A stretch of 64,000 nucleotides of DNA from Streptomyces abyssomicinicus (GTDB taxonomy: Bacteria > Actinomycetota > Actinomycetes > Streptomycetales > Streptomycetaceae): contig NZ_BBZI01000012.1 of the NCBI RefSeq assembly GCF_008974245.1, positions 248,001 to 312,000 of the forward strand, in the 5' to 3' direction. How positions within the stretch are numbered: position 1 is the stretch's first letter; each line of letters opens with the position of its first letter. Under the pieces are notes generated by a model. It had not been told where the DNA came from. It worked only from the letters and a program-made list of their open reading frames with translations, and made no database searches. Below, piece by piece: positions 58,875 to 64,000 of the stretch. Made by a program: the position numbers and the translations under genes.

Positions 58875-58904
58875 TTGTTCCATCTGCGCGGGCTCGCTTA
58901 GACT
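58875..58904 (+). promoter_or_regulatory. yajC-sec operon promoter
   Basis: TTGTTC (58875-58880) and TAGACT (58899-58904) are 18 bp apart. Transcription should start near 58911, which is also an in-frame ATG 28 codons before the usual YajC start. Confidence 0.65.
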
Positions 58905-58994
58905 CCGCCGATGCCGCCCCTGTCGGGCGGCGCTCCGACACCCCCGTCAACAGGCCGCTCACCATCGCGGTCGTGCGAAGGAACTCTCCGTCCC

Positions 58995-59447
58995 GTGGAT
59001 ATCTTGACCCTTTTCCCCATCATCATTCTCATCGGGTTCATGTTCGTGATGACCCGCTCGGCCAAGAAGAAGCAGCAGCAGGCCGCCGAGATGCGGGACT
59101 CGATGCAGCCCGGTACCGGCGTCCGGACGATCGGGGGCATGTACGCCACGGTCAAGGAGGTCAACGACGAGACCGTGCTGCTCGACGCCGGCCCGGGCGT
59201 GGAACTGCTCTTCGCCAAGAACTCCATCGGCGCCGTCCTCACCGATGACGAGTACAACCGCATCGTGCACGGCATCGAGGCCGAGCTGAAGGGCGACGTC
59301 GTTCCCGACGACGCCTCCTCCCTCACCGACGCGGACGACGCGGCCGCCGGTTCCGACACCGGTGCCGTCGCCGACGACAAGCCCGTCGACCTCGGCAAGG
59401 CTGAGGACGCGCCGAAGAAGACCGACGGCGAGTCCGACGCCAAGTAG
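58995..59447 (+). CDS. yajC: preprotein translocase accessory protein YajC
   Basis: YajC is a small membrane partner of SecDF. The chosen start is GTG 58995 (150 residues), since the family begins directly with its membrane span (VDILTLFPIIILIGFMFVM) followed by RSAKKKQQQAAEMRDSMQPGTGVRTIGGMYATV. Starting at ATG 58911 would add 28 residues without conservation but would suit a leaderless mRNA. The acidic tail of about 50 residues is disordered. It heads the yajC-secD-secF-apt run. Confidence 0.9.
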   Translation: MDILTLFPIIILIGFMFVMTRSAKKKQQQAAEMRDSMQPGTGVRTIGGMYATVKEVNDETVLLDAGPGVELLFAKNSIGAVLTDDEYNRIVHGIEAELKGDVVPDDASSLTDADDAAAGSDTGAVADDKPVDLGKAEDAPKKTDGESDAK

Positions 59448-59590
59448 GCACGCTCCGGCGTGGGGGGTGACCGGTCGCGCCCCGCGCACCCCGGGGGGGA
59501 ACGCCAGCGTTCCGTACGGGGTCCGAACTTGTCATGGCCGCCCGCCGGCCCCAGAGGTGCGTGCGGCGGCCCGAGAGGGAGTACGAGAAG

Positions 59591-61366
59591 GTGGCAGCAC
59601 CTAAGAAGGGCCGCAGCGCGAACGCGCCGAGCAAGCCGGGACGCGCCCTCGCCCTGATCCTGATCGCCATGGTGGCGCTCACCGGAGGCATGTTCCTCTC
59701 CGGTCACACCACCCCGCGTCTCGGCATCGACCTGGCCGGCGGCACCAGCATCACGCTTCGCGCGGTGGCCGAGAAGGGCCAGGAATCGGCGATCAACCCG
59801 ACGAACATGGCCACGGCGGTCGACATCATGGAGCGCCGGGTCAACGGCCTGGGCGTCTCCGAGGCCGAGGTCCAGACCCAGGGCGATCGCAACATCATCG
59901 TCAACATCCCCAAGGGCACCAACTCGCAGCAGGCCCGGGAGCAGGTCGGCACCACGGCCAAGCTGTACTTCCGGCCCGTGCTGCAGACGGAGCTCTCCGG
60001 GGCCGACGCCGCCGTCCCGACGCCGGGCGCCACCGACGGGGCCTCCCCGTCGGCAGAGCCCTCCGGGAAGCCCACGGGGAAGTCCACCGCCTCTCCCTCG
60101 GCCCCCGCCGCCACCGACCCGTCCGAGGAGGCGTCCCCGCAGGGCCGCGCCCTGACCGAGGGTCTCAAGGCCGCCACCAGCTCCCCCTCGCCCGACGCGA
60201 GCGGCACGCCCGAGGCCCCGGCCGAGAGCCCGGTGCCGGCCGACACGGCCGCGCCGGTCGACGCGGTGGTCCAGGAGCAGTACGCCAAGCTCGACTGCAC
60301 CGACCCCAAGCAGCGCGCCACGGCAGGCAAGGGCAGCAAGCCGGGCGACTCCATCGTCGCCTGCGGCAACGGCTCCGGCCAGTGGCAGAAGTACATCCTC
60401 GGCCCCGCCGAGGTCGACGGCACCGACATCGACGACGCCCAGGCCGTCCTCAACACCCAGACCGGCGCCGGCTGGACCGTGACCATGGAGTTCACCTCCA
60501 AGGGCGGCGACAAGTTCGCCGACATCACCGGCAAGCTCGCCACCCAGCCCAGCCCGCAGAACCAGTTCGCGATCGTGCTCGACGGCGAGGTCGTCTCCGA
60601 CCCGTACGTCAGCCAGGCGCTGACCGGCGGCAACGCCGAGATCTCCGGCAACTTCACCCAGCCCGAGGCCCAGTCGCTGGCGAACATGCTGTCCTACGGC
60701 GCCCTGCCGCTGACCTTCGAGGAGGACAGCGTCACCACCGTCACCCCGGCGCTCGGCAGCGAGCAGCTGGAGGGCGGCCTCATCGCCGGCGCCATCGGCC
60801 TCGCGCTGGTCGTGATCTACCTGCTGTCCTACTACCGCGGCCTCGGCTTCGTCGCGCTCCTGTCGCTGGGCGTCTCCGCGGTGCTGACGTACACGATCAT
60901 GTCGCTGCTCGGCCCGGCCATCGGCTTCGCGCTGAACCTGCCGGCGGTCTGCGGCGCGATCGTCGCCATCGGCATCACGGCCGACTCGTTCATCGTGTAC
61001 TTCGAACGCATCCGGGACGAGATCCGCGACGGCCGCACCCTGCGTCCGGCCGTGGAGCGGGCCTGGCCGCGTGCCCGGCGCACCGTCCTGGTCTCCGACT
61101 TCGTGTCGTTCCTCGCCGCGGCGGTCCTGTTCGTGGTGACGGTCGGCAAGGTCCAGGGCTTCGCGTTCACCCTCGGCCTGACCACCCTGCTCGACGTGGT
61201 CGTGGTGTTCCTCTTCACCAAGCCGCTGATGACGCTGCTGGCCCGCACCACGTTCTTCTCGAGCGGCCACCGCTGGTCCGGCCTGGACCCGAAGCGCCTC
61301 GGCGTGCAGCCCCCGCTGCGCCGCAGCCGTCGTTCCTCCGCCCTCGTCGAACCGAAGGAGGCCTGA
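59591..61366 (+). CDS. secD: protein translocase subunit SecD
   Basis: SecD with SecF uses the proton gradient to assist late export and release. The product has 591 residues from GTG 59591 (GAGGGAG at 59575-59581). There is an N-terminal span at about 18-38, then RLGIDLAGGTSITL and the P1 head domain, and five C-terminal spans starting at LIAGAIGLALVVIYLLSYY with FVYFERIRDEIRDG-type RND segments (ADSFIVYFERIRDE). Residues about 135-225 are a Pro/Ser/Ala/Thr-rich insert exposed outside. Confidence 0.94.
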   Translation: MAAPKKGRSANAPSKPGRALALILIAMVALTGGMFLSGHTTPRLGIDLAGGTSITLRAVAEKGQESAINPTNMATAVDIMERRVNGLGVSEAEVQTQGDRNIIVNIPKGTNSQQAREQVGTTAKLYFRPVLQTELSGADAAVPTPGATDGASPSAEPSGKPTGKSTASPSAPAATDPSEEASPQGRALTEGLKAATSSPSPDASGTPEAPAESPVPADTAAPVDAVVQEQYAKLDCTDPKQRATAGKGSKPGDSIVACGNGSGQWQKYILGPAEVDGTDIDDAQAVLNTQTGAGWTVTMEFTSKGGDKFADITGKLATQPSPQNQFAIVLDGEVVSDPYVSQALTGGNAEISGNFTQPEAQSLANMLSYGALPLTFEEDSVTTVTPALGSEQLEGGLIAGAIGLALVVIYLLSYYRGLGFVALLSLGVSAVLTYTIMSLLGPAIGFALNLPAVCGAIVAIGITADSFIVYFERIRDEIRDGRTLRPAVERAWPRARRTVLVSDFVSFLAAAVLFVVTVGKVQGFAFTLGLTTLLDVVVVFLFTKPLMTLLARTTFFSSGHRWSGLDPKRLGVQPPLRRSRRSSALVEPKEA

Positions 61367-61367
61367 G

Positions 61368-62462
61368 ATGTCGAAACTCGGCACCCTCGGCGCCCGGCTC
61401 CACCGCGGCGAGGTCGGCTACGACTTCGTCGGCAACCGCAAGATCTGGTACGGCCTGTCGATCCTGATCACGATCGTCGCCATCGTCGGCCTGTCCACCC
61501 GCGGCCTGCACATGGGCATCGAGTTCCAGGGCGGCGCCGTCTTCACCACCCCGAAGACCAGCGTCTCGGTCTCCCAGGCCGAGACGTACGCCGAGGAGGC
61601 CTCGGGCCACGACGCCATCGTCCAGGGGCTGGGCACCGGTGGCATGCGCGTCCAGGTGGCCGGCATCGACACCGGCGCCTCCGACAAGATCAAGACGGAG
61701 CTGGCCGAGAAGCTCAAGGTCGACCCCGAGCAGATCAACGCCGAACTCGTCGGCCCGAGCTGGGGCGAGCAGATCGCCAACAAGGCCTGGCAGGGCCTGG
61801 CGATCTTCATGGTCCTCGTGGTGATCTACCTGGCCATCGCCTTCGAATGGCGGATGGCCCTCGCCGCGCTGGTGGCCCTGATCCACGACATCACCATCAC
61901 GGTCGGCATCTACGCCCTGGTGGGCTTCGAGGTCACGCCGGGCACGGTGATCGGTCTGCTGACCATCCTCGGTTACTCCCTCTACGACACGGTCGTCGTC
62001 TTCGACAGCCTCAAGGAGGGCACCCAGGGGATCACGAAGCAGACCCGCTGGACCTACCGGGACGTCGCCAACCGCTCGATCAACGGCACGCTCGTCCGGT
62101 CCATCAACACCACCGTGGTGGCGCTGCTGCCGGTGGCGGGCCTGCTGTTCATCGGCGGTGGCGTCCTGGGCGCCGGCATGCTGAACGACATCTCCCTGTC
62201 GATCTTCGTCGGCCTCGCGGCCGGCGCCTACTCGTCGATCTTCATCGCCACGCCGCTCGTCGCCGACCTCAAGGAGCGCGAGCCGGAGATGAAGGACCTG
62301 CGCCGACGTGTGCTCGCCAAGCGCGCGCAGGCCGGTGAGGGCGCGACCGCGGCGGTCGGCGCGGACGCGGAGAACACGAACGACCCGGAGGGCTCCGGGC
62401 CCGCCGTGGTCGGCCCGCGGGCCGGCCGGAGCGGCGGCCGGGCCTCCGGAAGGAGGCGATGA
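61368..62462 (+). CDS. secF: protein translocase subunit SecF
   Basis: The 364-residue partner of SecD starts one base after its stop. It has an N-terminal span (IWYGLSILITIVAIVGLSTRG), the periplasm-facing motif MGIEFQGGAVF, and five later spans with the family signatures ALVALIHDITITVGIYALVG and ILGYSLYDTVVVFDSLKE. The cytoplasmic end is Ala/Gly/Arg-rich. The stop lies 4 bp before the apt start. Confidence 0.95.
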   Translation: MSKLGTLGARLHRGEVGYDFVGNRKIWYGLSILITIVAIVGLSTRGLHMGIEFQGGAVFTTPKTSVSVSQAETYAEEASGHDAIVQGLGTGGMRVQVAGIDTGASDKIKTELAEKLKVDPEQINAELVGPSWGEQIANKAWQGLAIFMVLVVIYLAIAFEWRMALAALVALIHDITITVGIYALVGFEVTPGTVIGLLTILGYSLYDTVVVFDSLKEGTQGITKQTRWTYRDVANRSINGTLVRSINTTVVALLPVAGLLFIGGGVLGAGMLNDISLSIFVGLAAGAYSSIFIATPLVADLKEREPEMKDLRRRVLAKRAQAGEGATAAVGADAENTNDPEGSGPAVVGPRAGRSGGRASGRRR

Positions 62463-62466
62463 CGCC

Positions 62467-63006
62467 GTGACGGACATCCAGGCGCTGCTGCTCAGCCGCA
62501 TCCGCGAGGTCGAGGACTACCCCGAGCCCGGCGTGAGGTTCAAGGACATCACGCCGCTGCTCGCGGACCCGGACGCGTTCGTCGCGCTCACCGACGCGCT
62601 GGCGGACATCGCGGTGCGGACCGGGGCGACGAAGATCGTGGGCCTGGAGGCCCGCGGCTTCATCCTCGGCGCGCCCGCGGCGGTGCGGGCCGGGATCGGG
62701 TTCATCCCGGTCCGCAAGGCCGGCAAGCTGCCGGGCGCGACGCTGAGCCAGGCGTACGACCTGGAGTACGGATCGGCGGAGATCGAGGTGCACGCGGAGG
62801 ACCTGTCCGCGGACGACCGGGTACTGGTCGTCGACGACGTGCTGGCGACGGGCGGCACGGCCGAGGCGTCGCTCCAGCTGGTGCGGCGGGCGGGGGCCGA
62901 GGTCGCCGGGCTCGCCGTGCTGATGGAGCTGGCCTTCCTCCAGGGCCGGGCCCGCCTGGAGACGGCCCTCGACGGCGCGCCCCTGGCCGCCCTCCTCGTC
63001 GTCTGA
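62467..63006 (+). CDS. apt: adenine phosphoribosyltransferase
   Basis: Apt converts adenine and PRPP to AMP. The 179-residue product from GTG 62467 (GGAGG at 62452-62456) has YPEPGVRFKDITPLL, GLEARGFILGAP and the PRPP loop VLVVDDVLATGGTAEA at 119-134. The gene order secD-secF-apt-relA is common in actinobacteria. A strong terminator follows, separating it from relA. Confidence 0.96.
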   Translation: MTDIQALLLSRIREVEDYPEPGVRFKDITPLLADPDAFVALTDALADIAVRTGATKIVGLEARGFILGAPAAVRAGIGFIPVRKAGKLPGATLSQAYDLEYGSAEIEVHAEDLSADDRVLVVDDVLATGGTAEASLQLVRRAGAEVAGLAVLMELAFLQGRARLETALDGAPLAALLVV

Positions 63007-63029
63007 CCCCTCGGCCCACGCGGCCGCAC

Positions 63030-63071
63030 CGGAGCCGGGCCCCGCGCCTCACCGCGCGGGGCCCGGCTCCG
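63030..63071 (+). terminator. terminator of the yajC-secDF-apt operon
   Basis: A perfect 17-bp stem (CGGAGCCGGGCCCCGCG at 63030-63046, complement at 63055-63071) around an 8-nt loop lies 23 bp after apt. A -10-like TACCAT for the next gene lies at 63233-63238. Confidence 0.88.
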
Positions 63072-63289
63072 TCGTACGCCGCCCCGGCGGGCCTGCCCCG
63101 CGGGACACGGGCCCTGAACAAGGCCCCGCGGGGGCGTACGCGGGGGTGGCGGGCGGCGTGCGGGAGTGGTGGGGGCGGGGTGCGAAAACGGGCGCTCACC
63201 CGGCTGACGGGCGTTCGAGGGGGAACGCTCGCTACCATGGGATCTCCGGGGCCCGACCGGGTGACCCGGACCGCGCCCGAGGAGTCCTC

Positions 63290-64000
63290 TTGCCAGACGA
63301 GGCCCAGTCACTGACCGCCGCCCAGCCCGAGCGGGCGAAGGGCGACGCGGCGAGCCCCGCGCCGGACACGGACGCGCAGGACATCCGTGAGGAGCCGGGC
63401 CCCCGGGCCGGCGGCGCCCATGACCGGACGGCGTCGGCGCCGTCGGAGGAGGCCCGCCCGAGGCCCTCCTCCCGCACCACCGGGCCCGCCGGCGCCAGCA
63501 GCACCAACGCCGCCCCCTCCCGCTCCGGCTCCTCCAGCCGCGTCCGGGCCCGCCTCGCCCGCCTCGGCGTGCAGCGCTCCAGCGCGTACAACCCCGTCCT
63601 GGAGCCGCTGCTGCGGATAGTCCGCGGCAACGACCCGAAGACCGAGACGGCCACCCTCCGCCAGATCGAGAAGGCCTACCAGGTCGCCGAACGCTGGCAC
63701 CGCGGCCAGAAGCGCAAGAGCGGCGACCCGTACATCACCCACCCGCTCGCGGTCACCACCATCCTCGCCGAGCTGGGCATGGACCCGGCGACGCTGATGG
63801 CGGGCCTGCTCCACGACACCGTCGAGGACACCGAGTACGGCCTGGAGCAGCTGCGTCAGGACTTCGGCGACACCGTGGCCCTGCTGGTCGACGGCGTGAC
63901 CAAGCTGGACAAGGTCAAGTTCGGCGAGGCCGCGCAGGCCGAGACGGTGCGCAAGATGGTCGTCGCGATGGCCAAGGACCCCCGGGTCCTGGTGATCAAG
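63290..64000 (+). CDS. relA: (p)ppGpp synthetase/hydrolase RelA (Rsh), N-terminal part
   Basis: RelA makes and degrades (p)ppGpp during the stringent response. The gene starts at TTG 63290 (GAGGAG upstream; LPDEAQSLTAAQPERAKG) and runs off the window after 237 codons. The first 90 residues are a disordered, Ser/Pro/Arg-rich extension. Then the HD hydrolase domain begins: AYQVAERWHRGQKRKSGDPYITHPLAV, GLLHDTVEDTEYG with His175-Asp176, and VDGVTKLDKVKF. The synthetase, TGS and ACT domains would lie beyond the edge. It is needed for antibiotic production under nitrogen limitation in S. coelicolor. Confidence 0.95.
   Translation, partial: MPDEAQSLTAAQPERAKGDAASPAPDTDAQDIREEPGPRAGGAHDRTASAPSEEARPRPSSRTTGPAGASSTNAAPSRSGSSSRVRARLARLGVQRSSAYNPVLEPLLRIVRGNDPKTETATLRQIEKAYQVAERWHRGQKRKSGDPYITHPLAVTTILAELGMDPATLMAGLLHDTVEDTEYGLEQLRQDFGDTVALLVDGVTKLDKVKFGEAAQAETVRKMVVAMAKDPRVLVIK

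Overview
The window is high-GC actinobacterial chromosome, almost certainly Streptomyces. Third codon positions are nearly all G or C, many genes start with GTG or TTG, and the 137-residue protein at 37044-37457 is the sporulation protein SsgB. From memory, gene order follows the Streptomyces coelicolor block that runs from argC down to relA. No prophage, plasmid, integrase, transposase or CRISPR array was seen, so this is core chromosome with species-variable spacers.

Layout. 1-8910: end of an unknown gene, a membrane protein, the arginine operon argCJBDR behind an ArgR-type promoter, two convergent genes, and argH with its own ArgR-type promoter. 8988-15059: a mixed set (PH-like membrane protein, phospholipid acyltransferase, secreted glycerophosphodiesterase, sigma-like protein, acetyltransferase, membrane proteins, HAD phosphatase). 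15174-18198: a methionine ABC transporter (metN, metI, metQ) preceded by a 28-codon ORF ending in Met and Cys codons, a candidate attenuator leader. 18351-26775: an acetyltransferase and corrinoid/siroheme genes (cobL, a large BluB-CobT fusion, a CysG-type methyltransferase) plus an rRNA methyltransferase. 27389-30566: a Ser/Thr kinase, a phosphotransferase-like protein and a zinc-ribbon protein. 30632-31105: five tRNAs (Gly, Cys, three Val-GAC). 31294-36769: pabB and pabC, acetyltransferase, DsbA-like protein, small membrane proteins, CGNR regulator. 37044-39264: ssgB, a PGPGW membrane protein and two tRNA-Val(CAC) genes flanking an SRPBCC protein. 39391-42183: a DnaQ-like exonuclease divergent from a DUF4365-type nuclease-fold gene with an unknown partner. 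42286-53576: thrS, HIT protein, pgsA, acyltransferase and pimA, the order known from mycobacteria, with extra genes between. 53722-64000: pdxS-pdxT, yebC, ruvCAB, yajC-secD-secF, apt and the start of relA.

Genes in each block work together: arginine synthesis with its repressor, methionine uptake, late corrin assembly, p-aminobenzoate synthesis, phosphatidylinositol mannoside synthesis, pyridoxal phosphate synthesis, Holliday-junction processing, Sec export, and purine salvage next to (p)ppGpp control.

The least ordinary structure is in the spacers. A 340-bp repeat with inverted ends occurs at 9601-9941 and 34119-34458. A 72-bp module sits in the right arm of one copy and the left arm of the other, while the remaining arms are empty. 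Partial arms occur at 26970-27010 and 52905-52983. Other notable points are the Met/Cys leader peptide, a roughly 700-residue disordered prefix on BluB-CobT, a repeat-rich tail on RuvC, a 20-bp palindrome at the predicted start of thrS mRNA, and an isolated strong terminator at 29133-29174 with no obvious gene in front of it.
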